The notes beneath the pieces are model-generated. The model was not told the origin of the DNA. It made no database searches and saw nothing but the letters and a program-made list of their open reading frames with translations. The position numbers and the translations under genes are program-made. Shown here piece by piece: positions 1-13,123 of a DNA stretch of 64,000 bases. The number at the start of each line of letters is the position of its first letter. The first letter of the stretch is position 1. Where the stretch lies: NCBI RefSeq assembly GCF_001522545.3, contig NC_031799.1:39819265-39883264 (forward strand), given 5' to 3'. Origin of the DNA: Parus major (Eukaryota > Chordata > Aves > Passeriformes > Paridae).

Positions 1-134
1 NNNNNNNNNNNNNNNNNNNNNNNNNNNNNNNNNNNNNNNNNNNNNNNNNNNNNNNNNNNNNNNNNNNNNNNNNNNNNNNNNNNNNNNNNNNNNNNNNNNN
101 NNNNNNNNNNNNNNNNNNNNNNNNNNNNNNNNNN
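1..134. other. Assembly gap (N run)
   Basis: The bases are all N. The gap runs directly into a GGGAA pentamer array on its right side, so the missing sequence is probably more of that array, which short or low-complexity reads cannot span. The true length is unknown. Confidence 0.99.
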
Positions 135-168
135 GGGAAGGGAAGGGAAGGGAAGGGAAGGGAAGGGG
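135..168. repeat. (GGGAA)n microsatellite at gap edge
   Basis: About 6.5 head-to-tail copies of GGGAA lie directly against the N run. Four or more GGG runs separated by two bases fit the intramolecular G-quadruplex pattern, which would explain poor sequencing through it. The same pentamer flanks the gap at 23.24-23.48 kb. Confidence 0.95.
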
Positions 169-1715
169 ATATCTGCAAGAAAAATTGTTCATTCCTTCTC
201 ATTTTCATACATTTGATTGGTTTTGTATTGTGTATATTTTAATTTGTCTGGTGAAATTTCTCTTCACATATACCCTTATTACTAAAATTGTAACTTCTTA
301 CAGAAAATTTTTAGACACAAGCAGTGCCCAAATAAGCAAGTTTTGTTCAATGATGATAATGTACACAATGTAAATTTTTGCTTCCTTGATTAGGGGCAAA
401 TTTGCCTCTCTTTACAGAGCTCTATCAGACTATATGTAACTGTAATCAATTCAAGCCTAAAAATTTGCCACTGGTATTAGAATTGCCTTGATCATCTGCC
501 CTGAATATTGGGAAATGAGGTCATGTCCATCTTGGTTTGTTATAGCAACAAAGGAAAATGGACTTGTATTAGATTAACAGTAAAATAAGACTGACTTTAT
601 ATTTACCTTTTTCTGATAAAACACTGTATAATACAGAAGTGCAAGTAGAACTGTTTTCACCACTAATGATACATAATCATCTGCTTCAACATAAAGGCAG
701 GCAACTTCCCCCAAAATCTCAATGCTTAACTTAATCATTGTATTTTAGACAGGAGAAAGCAGTCTCCCCCTTGCTAGATTTCAAATAAGATGCTTCACTA
801 TGTGGTAAAATCTAGAGGTCAAAAGGAATACTAAGAATTCCACTTAAGGCACTACCCTCAGTTTTAAAAAGCAAGCACTTTACTGCATAGTAGTGTAGTA
901 AACACAACTGAGATGGGGGATGCCACTGAAGAAGATGACAGCTTCATGTGTGCTCTATGCTTTTCTGTCAATTTCCTGATTTAGAGAAGAACAAGCATGA
1001 ATCTCTTGATAATGGTTATTGATTATTAGTGGCCTTTCAAAGATCAGCTCCTCATATAATTTAGCTGAAAAGGAGAAGAGAATGCAAGATATATAGCACA
1101 GCTTAATAACCATGAAAGAAGCTAAAAGAAAGACAATAGCTAAACCTTAAGTAAAACATCCAAAGATTGTTACCACTTGACTATAGTAATAGTATGTGGT
1201 GCAGACTTTTTGTTTCACTAACAGATGTATTGTAATAAAGATGCCAAAGTACTTGAGTTTGATTTATATATCAAATATCTATTGCATTTGCAAAAGACTA
1301 GGGATTATTCTTTAATATTAATGCTATCCTAAATAATTTTAAGTGCATTGCATGAAATTCAGACAATATGCAGTCACTGAGAGTTCTAATGTTCATTTCT
1401 GTAGCGCTGTAATTTTACGTCTAACTACTATCTGCAAAATTGTCATTATTTTTTATTTTTAAAGTTTGGAAAGCTAGAATGTTTAACATCCAAAAATGAG
1501 CTTCATCTAGATATTTCATTCATCTTGCATTAGATTAATCCAAGTCAGAAAAAAAGGAAATACTTTTCACTTTCTTGGTTCCAATTTTCATTATCAAAAA
1601 CTGGTATCATCAGTTGTTAAGCAGAGTTTTTTCTCAGGATGACTGATCGAAAACTTCCATTAAACCTGTCCTGCGTGGTCCCTTTTGTGCACTGATGAAA
1701 TCTAAAGGAACACTA
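169..1715. other. AT-rich unique DNA, no gene seen
   Basis: Low-CpG, AT-rich sequence with frequent stops in all frames. The only frame over 60 codons (185-373, plus) has no recognisable similarity or splice context. I see no repeat family here. Confidence 0.6.
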
Positions 1716-2300
1716 TGCTGGTTTCAGCTGGGGTAGTTAATTTTCTTCACAGTGGCTGATATGGGACTGTGTTTTGGATTTTTGCTGAACACAAGGTTGA
1801 TAATATTGAGATATTTGCTATTGTTGTGCAGGACTTGCATGGCACAAATTCCTTTCCTGTTTTTCATACTGGCATGTCAAAGAGACTGGGCATACATGGG
1901 AGATTGGGATGGGACACAGCCAGGACAGGTGACCACCATTCACCAAAGGTGTATTCAAGATCAGGTAACATCAGACTCAGTATATAAAGGTGGTGAGAAG
2001 AAGAAGGAAGGGAGATACATTTGGAGTGATGTCATTTGTCTTCCCAATAAACCATTATGTATGATGGAGCCCTGCTCTCCTGGAGATGGCTGTTCACCTG
2101 CGTGCTGACCAGAAGTACTGAATTAATTCTTTTTGCTTTTCTTGTGTAAGTGGCTTTTGCTTTCCCTAAAAAACAGTCTTTATCTCAACCCATGAGTTTT
2201 CTGGCTTTTACCCTTGCAATTCTCTCCCCAATACTGTTGGTGTGGGAGTGAGAGAGCAGCTGTGTAAGCCTTGGCTGCCATCTGGGGTTGAACCATGACA
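1716..2300 (+). mobile_element. Solo LTR of an avian endogenous retrovirus (family A)
   Basis: A 585-bp element begins TGCTGGTTTCAGCTGGGG and ends AACCATGACA, giving the canonical TG...CA termini. Inside are a TATA box (TATATAAA, 1981-1988), the block GATGGAGCCCTGCTCTCCTG (just before 2080), which I remember from avian LTRs, and the stretch TCTTTATCTCAACCCATGAG near the 3' end. AATAAA occurs at 2046-2051, although in this family the functional polyadenylation signal may be the later degenerate one near 2167. No internal gag/pol region or second LTR is attached, so this is a solo LTR left by recombination. The flanking pentamers do not match cleanly, so the target-site duplication has decayed. 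The frames of 118 and 72 codons inside it are fortuitous. Confidence 0.85.
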
Positions 2301-4315
2301 ACCACTTAAGAACTTATTTTCCATTTTCCGTAGATATGTAAAATGCTTATGAAAAATCATAATATACCACATTGAAAGCAAGTAACATAGATTGAAAAGG
2401 CTGTGACCTAATACAAGTACTTCACTTTTCTGTGTCAGCTGCACATTTCTCATCTTTGAGTACCAAAATGTTCTATTATGCCTGTGCCTACCTCTTCTTG
2501 CAAAAGAGTGTGTAATCTCACAGCACAGGTTCAAACCTCCAAAGTAAAATAAGTTCTGATAGCAGGAAAAGAAAAGTATAACATGAATCAAAATCTTTCC
2601 ACTAAGAACCTTACTGTGAAACATGAAAGATACCAAAAATTTCAGGCCACAATTTGAATATATAAATAATAATGTGAGCTATGTTACATCTTAAATGAAA
2701 GGTGACGACTCCTGTCCTATCTCAGTATGTGTTTCTATAGGGATGCCTGTGTGTAGAAGGAATGGCAATGAATAAATGAGTTAAATTTTAGAATCAGTCA
2801 TGTGATTAGTAAGATTTCTCTTAAACCTCATAAAGCAAAGTATATGTATCTGATTTAACCTATAGAAGGCATGCCCACTCCTAAAACAAAAACAGCTAAT
2901 TCAATTTCATAGCTAGCCCACCTTCTTCCGACATCACTGGCTGAAATATTGACATGAGGACTATTGTCCCTTCAAAACAAAACATGTGTTGGACACAGGA
3001 ATATAAAGCAAACACAAATGTTCACAGAAAAAGGAATGTATGGAAATCCAGCATGAGCACCTCCACTACCATGCAGAAAAGTCAAATGTTGACTTTATTT
3101 TCCCTACAGTTTGTGAGATTACTCAGTTTGAATTCATGAATATACAAATTAACGTATGGAGTTTTGAGCACAATGTTTTTATTTTATAGCAAAAAAGCAT
3201 AGGCCTATGGGGGTGCACTGTAAACAATTCAAACATAATTAACCATATATTCTTTTTATTTTTCTGACATAATCATGCAGAGTTTTTAGTAGAACACATG
3301 GGAAACTATGAGTGTGCTGTCATCCAGTCCTTTATATAGCATTTCACAGAATAAAACATTGGAATACATTGGAAAGAGTAATTTTAAATGGCAGAAGACT
3401 TTTTGGACTGTCTGCCTAGGTTTCATCATGTCTCAGGCCTTTATCTTACTTACATACAAATACAGAAACTTTGTCTTCCGTCTTTTGATGGATTGCACTG
3501 GTGGAGATTTTGTTGGAAAACTTTTGTAATAATTGCTTCACTACCCATGAACATCAGCATTTTTGCACTGTATAGTAACTACGAGTGTGGCTAATTTTAC
3601 ACTCTTCCATTCCTGATTTTTTTCTGAAAGTTTTTGAAACAATTGAAACCTATGGCAGACTTAGCAGTTTCTTTTTCAATCCCTATCCAGCTAGGCATTG
3701 ACATGAACCATAACAACCAATGATACATCTGTATTACAACACATGTATTGCCTACTGTCAGAAAATGTGCTAAAAATGTTTTGTAAAACCAGAAAAAGAG
3801 AATCAGCTTAGAGAATCATCAGATAGGACAGTCTTCACAATGACATATGCCTTGAGAATGAGAAAGCTACCTAAGAAAGTTTCATAACAAAGTAGATGTT
3901 TCCACTGGAAGTAGTCTCTTCTGTTAGTATTGTCATGTAGAAATTGCTTCCAGATATGAGAGAGTAGATACAATTCTTGAATCACTTTATTAATTCACTT
4001 TTTTTTTTTTTTTATTAATGATCACAATTTATTTTTACAGCTCCCTAGTCTATGCTACAAGTTTCGGGGTCATATATCACAAATATACCGTAATTAACTG
4101 GTTACCATAGGAATTTGCAAACTTTTTTTTCATAGTGTAGACCACAGTCTGAGGCAGGATTCCATCTCAGACCACTTCCTTTTCCATTCATGACATTAAT
4201 GTATTTTACTAATGGTCCCTGTGATTATTTCAGAAACTTTTATTTCAGAAAATAACAAGGAAACATTTAATGGACAATTTCTGCCTTTGTAAGATGAAAT
4301 ATCTTTGGTACAAGT
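2301..4315. other. AT-rich unique DNA between two LTRs
   Basis: No retroviral coding sequence is present between the two LTRs, and the LTRs differ from each other, so this is not an ERV interior. A T-run sits at about 3999-4013. Short open frames (for example 3308-3594) show no recognisable product. Confidence 0.6.
4311..4315. repeat. Left target-site duplication of the 4316-4850 LTR
   Basis: CAAGT here is repeated exactly at 4851-4855, immediately after the LTR's terminal CA. This fixes both ends of the insertion. Confidence 0.85.
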
Positions 4316-4850
4316 TGTATTGGGTCTGACTGAGACAGAGTTTATTTCCCTGTACCAGCCCTCACAGTGCTGTGCCTTGCACTGGTAGCTGGCAGGGTGC
4401 TGATAACACACCAGTGCTTTGGCTACTGCCAAGCAGTCCTGTCCCTCTGACATTCTGCCACCCCAAGGGGCTGGGAGGGGACAAGATCCTGGGAGGGGTC
4501 ACAAAGCTGACCCAAATTAGCCAAAGGGATATTCCACACCATGTCACACCAGCTCAGACAGAAAAGGGAAGGGAAGGAGGAGAGACAGGTGGGAATTTGT
4601 TGTTCTACAATGTTTTCCTTCCAGAACAACTACTGTTTGTGTTGAAGCCCTGCTTCCTAGCAAGTGTCTGAACAGCACTTGCTGATGGGAAATAAAGACT
4701 GACTTTTCCTTCTGCTTTTGAGAGCAAAAACTAGTGCCTTATCTCAACCTACTATTTGTTTTCCATCTTATTCTCTTTACCCTGTCCTGCTGGGAAGGGG
4801 AGTGATAGAGCACATGGCACCTGGTGCTCAGCCAAAGTCAAACCATTACA
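4316..4850 (+). mobile_element. Solo LTR of an avian endogenous retrovirus (family B)
   Basis: A 535-bp element begins TGTATTGGGTCTGACTGAGA and ends AAACCATTACA. It is flanked on both sides by the identical pentamer CAAGT (4311-4315 and 4851-4855), a perfect 5-bp target-site duplication. It shares blocks with family A (CCAAAGGGATATTCCA; TATCTCAACC near the 3' end) and has AATAAA at 4691-4696, so it is a related but distinct LTR family. No internal region or partner LTR is attached. The 5-bp duplication suits class III (ERVL-like) or class I elements rather than those making 6-bp duplications. Several open frames of 60-100 codons on both strands are by-products of its GC content. Confidence 0.88.
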
Positions 4851-4855
4851 CAAGT
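4851..4855. repeat. Right target-site duplication of the 4316-4850 LTR
   Basis: CAAGT here matches 4311-4315 exactly. It marks the host DNA duplicated when the provirus integrated. Confidence 0.85.
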
Positions 4856-7800
4856 AAAACAATACAAAAGACATTTGCAACTAGCTTACTGAAGACCACC
4901 AAAATATTTTTTCCAATACTTTAATATAAAGTTCTCTAGCCTTCTAAGAGTGTTGCACCATTTCATTTATGGTTAGGTAAGGTTAGAATTCACATTAGGT
5001 TTTTTTACCAAATACCTGATGCAACCTGCTGTTGATAATAGGCAAAATTTGAAGAAAAACTGCATTGAAGAAAAAAGGCAGTATTGGGCTTCTGAACTAA
5101 GCATAACTTTCAAGCTAGTAAAAATTACTGCTCTGATTACTCTGACTGACCTGAGATCAAATAAAGTATGGCATGTCAAAAATAGGGGTTTTTTTTACAT
5201 TCTTTACTTTTTTATGAATGTCCAAGACAGTTATCTCTTGACAATTAAAAAACAGAAGTGTTTTATAAAAATACATGAAATATTTCAGATTAGTTATTTA
5301 CGTAGTTAGGCCTTGGCATTAAAAGCTCTCACGGAGAACATCCAGGAGAGGAAAAATGCCCAAAGAAATATTATGACTACTGATATAACAGAGCTTTTGT
5401 CTATACAAAATCGGAATCTTTCATGACATCAGACAAGTTCATGAACAAGATGATGTGCTGATATTGACAAGGTGCTGACATCAGTGACAAATTGTAAGTG
5501 ATGCATCAAAATTTATTATGTCCTTAAAGTCTTTGCTTTCCCTGAATTTAAGTCAATCTTAACTTACTGTGTCAACTGTATAAGAACAAAATTCTCTTCT
5601 GACAAACAAATGTCAAAATCACAATTGTTATGAAGAAGTGGAAGCAATAGGTTATTATAGCTCTCCCAAATAAGGAGACCTGTATAAATCCCAAGACCAG
5701 GGATTAAAATAAAATAAGGAATTATTTATATTATCTTCCAATGTTTTTTCACCTTCACCAAAATATTGTAAGCACCCACAATAGTGAAGTTTTGTAACTT
5801 CAAGAAATCAATATGGTACAGTTTTTATTCATTCATAATTATATTTAAAATTTATGCCCACACATGCATGTGCACACACAGGGATCATAGATATCACAGA
5901 CCACACGGAAACCTGTTGTACTACAAACCTCAGTTTAAAATAAGGACTTGTGTGCAATTATCCTCAAGAACATCTCCTCACCATAATCAGGGGAAGGGGA
6001 AGGAGAAGGAAAGAAGCAAGGCAAGACAGAAATATTTAGCTTACAGTGTTTCTCCTGAAAAAGCAAAACCAACATGATTTGGAATTTACAGATAAAACGA
6101 ATCTGGAAAACAAGTCATTTGTGGTGTAATAGTGTTACATTTTTCTCTTATGCTTCCATTATGCTTTTTTGTTGCCACTGAACAGCAAGTTGTTTTTTTG
6201 AAAAATACAACCTATCACAAACCCTTCAAGTATTATGAAAGAAAAGTGCTTGGGTGCTATTACAACATATTTATACAATTACAAATTAAGAGAATTAAGT
6301 GTCAATTATGTCCTTCATGCCAGTTCCCAAACCTAAAAAGGAATGGTTCTACAATCTTGCCTTCCTCAGAGACATTTGCTTGGACTTTGTATTGTAATCT
6401 TCAGCACATCATGTTTTGGTAAATAATTTTGAGAAGGCACAAAGATCAGAAGACAGTGCAAAAAAATAATGGAGAATACTTTTACTCTTGACTGTCGTGA
6501 TCTATGGACAATATAGAGCTGAGAAGTTTTACAGGAAAACTGAGGATGATTGAAAATCTGGGTGCTGCTGCATTTGTTGCTGGTAGTAGCTCAAACTGAC
6601 CAAAAGGTTTGAGATCTGCCTCGTGGTCAAATGTAACATAATGAACATAAGGTGTCAGTGTATGAGGAAGTAAAAGAACAAGAAAGTAAAGAGAACACAA
6701 AAACTTGATTCTGAGGTGTCACAATCTCCCCAGTATGAAAATGTCAATATTGTGAGACCCGTCCTCTCCTTGTCCATCTGCTAATAGCCCAACAATAGGT
6801 GAATTAGAAAACATAAGTGCATAGGGAAATGTAACTTGAGGATTAGAAGGTACATCTTAATTGAAAATCAAAAAGTTTCAAATTTTTAGATAAAATTATG
6901 TTGTTATTTTGTTCATGGGTTTGGGTTTTTTTTAACTTCATCATACACAATTAAATAAGAAGTGACTTACCTGAGAAATGTGATTTTAAGTCTTTCCTAA
7001 AGATCAGTCCTTAAAGACATGAGAGAGAATGCAAACCTGAGTGAAGCTTAATTAAATTTCATTATAATTAATTGGTGCTTATTTTGTAATCACAGCAGTT
7101 CTTACTTCTTTAAAATGAACATCTTTTCCTCCTGAGGAATTCAGCCTGTTCAAACAGCACCAATGTTATTTCCCAGTTGGTGAAAATTAAGTTTTGTGAG
7201 CCTTTTTGCATTACATAATAAAACATGACATTGGTGTATGAGTGACATAACTTAATAAGACTCATTATATATTTGCTTATAAAAGGTATGGATGTATGGG
7301 CCTATAAAACATATGTAACACAATTTTTTTCAAGGTAAAATAAGGAAAGCATTAAGGAAAAAAGCATGTTTGCCTTTATTCTCATGCCTGTTTTCACTGA
7401 CAACAGAATCTAAACATAACTAGAACTCCACAGCAATTGGGCATATCACTATTAAAGTGTTTCAGAACTGCCATAAAGGCAGTGACAAGAACGCCGACCT
7501 CAGAGGTGAGTAAAGAATTAACAGCTAATGGGATCTGCTGTACTGGAAAGTCAGGTATAGCTTTCAACAGACCTGTTCTGATTTAGCCTCACACAGAAAA
7601 AGGTCAGCATAATAGCTGATAGTTATTGACAGCTACTTATTTAGGTACAGATAATAGCTTTGGAAGTGAAATCACAAAGCTATTTTGGATGAGTGCTTAG
7701 AAACTTGGCAGATAAATTGAAAATGCTCTTAGCTTGCATTTGTTGGCATTTTTATGAAGTCATTTTGTCGTTTTCTTTTATGGTGACTTGAGTGTTGTTA

Positions 7801-8952
7801 CCCATTATTCACGAAGATCTTATTTTGAAGAACATAAAAACTAAATCACATTAAAAAGCTAATATGCAAAGCTAAGGGATGCTCTGGTTAACTAAAATGT
7901 AACTTTTGCAGCTTTTATGTCTCACCTATTTGCTCAGTTTGTTCCAAAGTGATTATTTTTTATATTTCATTAGAAAGAAAGATCACTGAGAAATTATGAA
8001 GAGATACTTTCAAATTACATGACATATAGCTTAATAAATCTGTATCGGTTTTTAAGTTGTAAGGTTCTTGAGAAATAAGAAAATTTAGTTATGCTTTAGT
8101 GCAACCATTGTTGCATTGTTCCCACCTTTCCAAAGGGAAAAGGTACAATTCTCCTGAGGCGAGTCAAAACAGCAGACAGCTTTCTAGTGGAAGGTCAGCA
8201 TTACTACCATTCCCTTCAGTTTTCTCCGTTGTCCTGCTGACTGAAAGCAGTATTCCAGTGGAGTTTTTTGACTAAACAGAAGGACGAATATTGTAATAAA
8301 AGCATGAAATAAAGCATCAAAAGACAGAGATTGGTACCTAAATACAAATTTCTAAAGAAAGGTTCATATATCAATTTTTGCTACTACTAGTTGTAAGATA
8401 AAAAGAATTCTGTAGAGTTTGTGAGATCAGTATCTTCCCAACTTCACTGCTGGACTAAAAATAAGCAGCATCTTGTGAAATGAAGTGAAAAAAGGAGCTT
8501 AAATTAAAAATCCATTAAAGCCCTTTGATTTCATTACGCTTTAGAAACCTGTTACTTTATTTGTGTATTTAAAAACACTAATAGCTCCATAAGATTGCAT
8601 GTGTTTAATAAGCTTTTCTGTTTGGGAGACGGTAAAAGACTCCTAAACATCCCTAAATAACTGTTTCTAGTAGTTAATTATGACCACCAAAATAATCTCT
8701 TATTTACAAGAGAAGCTTTCCAGCTTTATCATGACTGCAAGATTAAAACCAGCATGTTGACCAAAATTTTGATGAAAAATTGGTAATTGACAGAGCCTAA
8801 AGGTATCTTGAAAACTGGGAGTTGTCCTAGAGAAAGTGAGGGACAAAGGTGTGCTACAGGGACTGACAATCAGGAAGAAAAGTCATAAAGAAATTAGCAA
8901 ATTGTGAAAAGGTAGCAAAGAGAACAATCTTCATCATTCAGTGAACAGGCTA
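4856..8952. other. AT-rich unique DNA, no gene seen
   Basis: Four kilobases of AT-rich, low-CpG, apparently single-copy sequence. Open frames are short (97 codons at most, 5784-6077) and lack recognisable motifs. The part at about 7500-7960 has little low-complexity sequence and contains TGACAG and other homeodomain-type words, so it could be conserved noncoding DNA, but this cannot be judged from one sequence. Confidence 0.5.
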
Positions 8953-9187
8953 TGGAATCATAGAGTCATGTAACTGGTGAGGGTTGGAAGCGACCCCAAA
9001 AAAATCTAGCTCCAAACCCTTACTATGGGCAGGGATACCTTCCTCTAGCACAGCTAACTCATACAGAGCCCCATACAACCAGGTCTTGAACATCACCAGA
9101 AATGGGGACTCCATAGCTTCTCTGGTGAATTTGTCCCAGAGCCTCAGTACTCTCACAGTAAAGAATTTGTTTTTAATATCTAATCAA
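8953..9187 (-). mobile_element. CR1 LINE, 3' end fragment
   Basis: Read on the minus strand this is the 3' part of a CR1 LINE: a TTAGATATTAAAAACAAATTC-like block, a stretch corresponding to the standard 'gaggctctgggacaaattcaccagagaagctatggag' segment, and a tail of GATTCC-type octamers at the plus-strand left end (GGAATCATAGAGTCATG). About 235 bp remain. The copy is strongly 5'-truncated, which is normal for CR1, and old. The 68- and 74-codon frames across it are chance frames in the repeat. Confidence 0.9.
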
Positions 9188-12100
9188 AAAGTACCTAATA
9201 AAACTTAAGCTAACCTACATAAGCTAAAGATAACCATTCATGTTGTGGAGCATGATCAAGACAAAAATGAAAATCTGTACTGACTGATCAGTGCATTCAC
9301 TGGAAATGTAAAAATATTCCAAAAGCAGACATAGTTTAAGAAGAGAGTTAAAAGATGTTACAAAATCCAAAATGTCAAAAGAATGACTCAGTCTAGGAAA
9401 TAAACTTTGCCAACAGAGCCAGCTAGCTTATTTTATACAACGAAAGTTGTGGAAGCACAAACACAAATGTGTCTTTAGGAATAATGTTAATTCAACAGAA
9501 TATTTCAGAATAGAAATTTTTAACCTCCTTTAACAGATGAAAGTTGAAGCTGAAGAAATGTGTATCTTTCAGAATGCATGTTTTTTAAGCTTAATGCCTT
9601 GATTAAGTCTTGGGAATGTCAACAAGATTATTTCTCTGGAAAGAATCACTCATGAGTGGAATGTTTGATAGAAAATCCTAGACCAACCAAGGAGCCACAA
9701 TATTTCAAAAGCATCTTGAAATCAGAAGAAGAGCAGATTCAATATGACTAAAAAAATTAAAATATTTAGAGATGGCATCTTGAGCCTCATTGAGTTTTCA
9801 GACAGAAAAAGTGCTTCCTTTTTAAACAGAACCTATGCAAAAAGGAAAACAATTATTAAAATATATATAGTAGAGATAAAAGGAGTTTATGTCACTTTTT
9901 AAGAACACCCTAAAGACAAGCATCTAAACAAACCCATCAGGCAATTTCTAAGTTCATGTAGCAGTCTTTCCTGCACTATTGGTTATGTCTATTCATCTGT
10001 GGCTCATGTTTCTTTATCATTATTACAACAGAAAATAAAATACTAAAAGGAATGAAACTCAAAATAGGGGTAACAATATGTTACTGCTACCTTACATATT
10101 TAAGAAAAATGGGAAAATTTTGATTCCCTGCCATTAGAGAATTTACTGAATACCATGGTAGTTTTTTTTGTCTTACAGAAAGAGATTTTTATAGTAGAAA
10201 CACTGCAGCTCAATCAGTGCTACTGGCCCTAAACCAAGAGATGATTTGTTCTTTTGAATGTCAGACTGGGTAAGTGCAGCATTCATTTCAGTTTTTACAT
10301 GTTTCCTGTCCTAAACATGGCATACTCATTCTTTTTACAGTGATACCATTTTCTACATAGTCAGGATGCACCTGCTATAGTGAAAATAATATTACTGAAT
10401 GATAATTTGAATGATCCAAATTTTAGGAAATATATTTATTTCAATCACATGACATTCCATAACTTACTTTTCAGCCATCTGTTTAATGTGGAACTATCCC
10501 AAGGCACTCATATGGTAGAAAGATGGCCATAAATCTGTATCCATTACACACATGTATATGCTCTTGATGCATTTCACTGAGCAGCCAGACTGTTGACAAT
10601 AGGTGAAAATAAACCTTTGTGCAAATCTTCATGTGGGATTAGGGGTTTTTTGGGATGTATCTATTTTATCAGTTATACCTGTGTGTAATCAATTTTTTAT
10701 TTAAAAAATCTTTGAATAGAAACAGACTACCTAGAGTTCATTTTCAGAAGAGTGTTACAGCTGTTCCATAAACCCCTGCATAGCTAACTTCTATAGAAAC
10801 ATTTTGGAAGTCATCCAGATATTCTATTGTATATTCAGTAAATAAAAGAAGACAACACAATGTTTCTATCATCAAATCTCTGGTAATTAATTCATCTCTT
10901 CATTCTTACAGATTGTGAGAAAGATCTTATACTTTGACCTAAACCAGAAAGCTAAAATGGACAAACACATGTACAGCACAGTTCTAACTGAAGATATCCC
11001 AGTACATTTTAGCAGTTCTTAGACAAGTTTATCTTCTTTAGTTTTCTTTTAGTTTTTTAGTTTAGTTTTCCTAGTTTATCTTCTTTATCTTCTCAAATTT
11101 AAATAAATTTGAAATATTTTCAAATTTAACGGCTTTCCTTAATCTAAAGGTTTTGCCATTTACATTTTTGAGTAGCAAAAATACATCCTAAACACCCAAA
11201 TCACTGGCAATAACAAATCCAGAGCTTAAGTTCTTCAAGTTCACGGGAATCACTTTTATTATTCTGCCATATAAACTAGGTAGTTCCTAACTGTAGAGTA
11301 GAATACTAGGAATTTTTGTGCTTGGGTTTTGTTGTTTTTTTTAATTCCAAGGGTGAAAGTAGACATTATGCAATGTTCAAATACAAGTTAACTGTTTTAT
11401 ATGAATAAGTACCCATGTATCAATCCAGAATAATATAAACCAGAAACATTCCCAGAGATGTGAAAGTAGAAGAATTGCTGGGCCAATGACAAGTCACATG
11501 ATGATTCTGGTACATCAAGCAGACAAGCATTTTCCACTATTTAGCACTGGAGCTGAACAGGACAAAAGTGGTACAGACCATTAGGGAAAGAGTACAAAAG
11601 AAAATTTAAGTTGTCCTCAAATGACATGTCTTTCTACCAGCAATGTGAAGCTCCTCTGACTGCAGTTTTGTAAACTTAATTGAGTAACAATTGTGGAATA
11701 TAAGAGTCAGTAAAAATTACTAATTTTTCATTTAAAAAATTCAATTAACAGGGATGTTCTTTGTATTCAAGGAGCACTGTTGCTGACCATCTCCTATTTG
11801 TCACATGAATTATTCAGTAGATATGAGCAAAATTTGTAAAGTGATTTATTTATGAAAGCACTTATTTGGTATTCAGCCAACACTGTGTCTCATGCTTGTT
11901 TGGACTGCAAAGTGTTCAATATCTGGGAAACAAACTGCTGCCATATTTTACACCATGTTTCATCCTCATTTTCTGATGACCACAGTTCCCATGGACTCAA
12001 ATTTCAATCCAACCTCAAGAAGCATCTATGACACTAAGGCAGAGGTCACTTTGTGTTTAAAGGACATAATTCTAAAACAATGGAACCCCTTCAGAATGTT

Positions 12101-12329
12101 CCCTTCTCAAATGCTATTAAGAATTGTGCCAAAAAGTTACATAAAAAATTAATTATAATCTGTATATTTTTTTTGTGTGTGTGTGTGTCAAATTTGAAGA
12201 TTAAATTCAGTCATTAAAGGAAAGGAAAAAAACTTACCAGTTTTAGTCCTGCATTCAGAGCTACTTCCCCTTGTACCCAAACTGTAGGGCTACTATTAAA
12301 ACAGAGAACTTGCAAAAACATGTTAATTA
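9188..12329. other. AT-rich unique DNA, no gene seen
   Basis: No recognisable repeat or gene. Around 11027-11110 the sequence is low-complexity and T-rich, with AGTTTATCTTCTTTA repeated and short near-palindromes of AAATTT type. One 86-codon frame (11892-12152) has no recognisable product. Confidence 0.5.
12174..12188. repeat. (TG)n dinucleotide repeat
   Basis: Seven and a half TG units follow an 8-base T run. Confidence 0.9.
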
Positions 12330-13030
12330 AATAGCTGTGAAAAGAGCTCAGGGAAATAAGCAAATTAATTTGCATATCTCCCTGGTGTTCAAGGGGTTAA
12401 TTAAAGTGCTTTAAAACATTTTTATGATGACATTCAGCTGCAATGTGATCAGTTGCTGATTTTTCAATTAGTTCTATTAACTTGGGCTTTGATTATATGA
12501 ATGGCAAAGAGTGAAAAATACTACCACAGAAAGCAAAAAAATTGCCACAAAAGAGATTTTTATCACAGAGTAGCTTTCATCCTTAGCTGTATTGTCACAT
12601 ACTCTGGCTACCTGGGTTTTTAGAAGCACTGGATCTTTGTAAGAAGAGGAATATCAAAACAATAGGAGAAAAAAAATACATTAAATTGCTGGCTGCATTA
12701 TAAAATAAAATTAATTAACTAGTTCAGTGATAATGCAGTTGTTGAAAAAGCTTTGAAAGCACATCATCATGGCTGGAGGGAAAGTGGTCCATTTTCCTGC
12801 TAAATATTCTTTATAGGTCATTTACAAATTCTGATTTTATAATAATTATACAGAGGTGCTGGATTATTTTTCTCCTAGTTCAAGCTGCTGCATGAATAAC
12901 CACACAGAAGTGAAAAATATATCTTGTAGGAAACATTAAACAAATTACAAATCTCCATCTAAGTATCAATTATATAACAAGAGCATTATTAGCTGCACAT
13001 AAATGAAAACAGAGTGGATAATTTGAGTAG
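12330..13030. promoter_or_regulatory. Possible conserved noncoding element / enhancer
   Basis: This ~700-bp low-repeat stretch is dense in homeodomain-like sites. It contains a perfect 14-bp palindrome GCAAATTAATTTGC (12360-12373) overlapping a consensus POU octamer ATTTGCAT (12368-12375), TTAATTAA at 12397-12404, and several ATTA cores and E-box-like CAGCTG words downstream. That composition is typical of developmental enhancers in vertebrate gene deserts. The assignment is inference only, because such AT-rich words also arise by chance in AT-rich DNA and no conservation data are available. Confidence 0.25.
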
Positions 13031-13123
13031 TATATTTTGGAAAACTTCATGCATATTGTTCAATTTTTATGTTGGAAAAAGTCATGTCAGATAAAGGCAA
13101 GCACTACAGGGAGAGAAAGCAAA

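Noticed and set aside
1752..2108. 118-codon plus-strand frame
   Set aside because: It lies wholly inside a solo LTR, overlaps the TATA box and leader, and has no relation to a retroviral protein.
2301..4315. Possible provirus bounded by the two nearby LTRs
   Set aside because: The LTRs belong to different families, the second has its own target-site duplication, and no gag/pol-like sequence lies between them.
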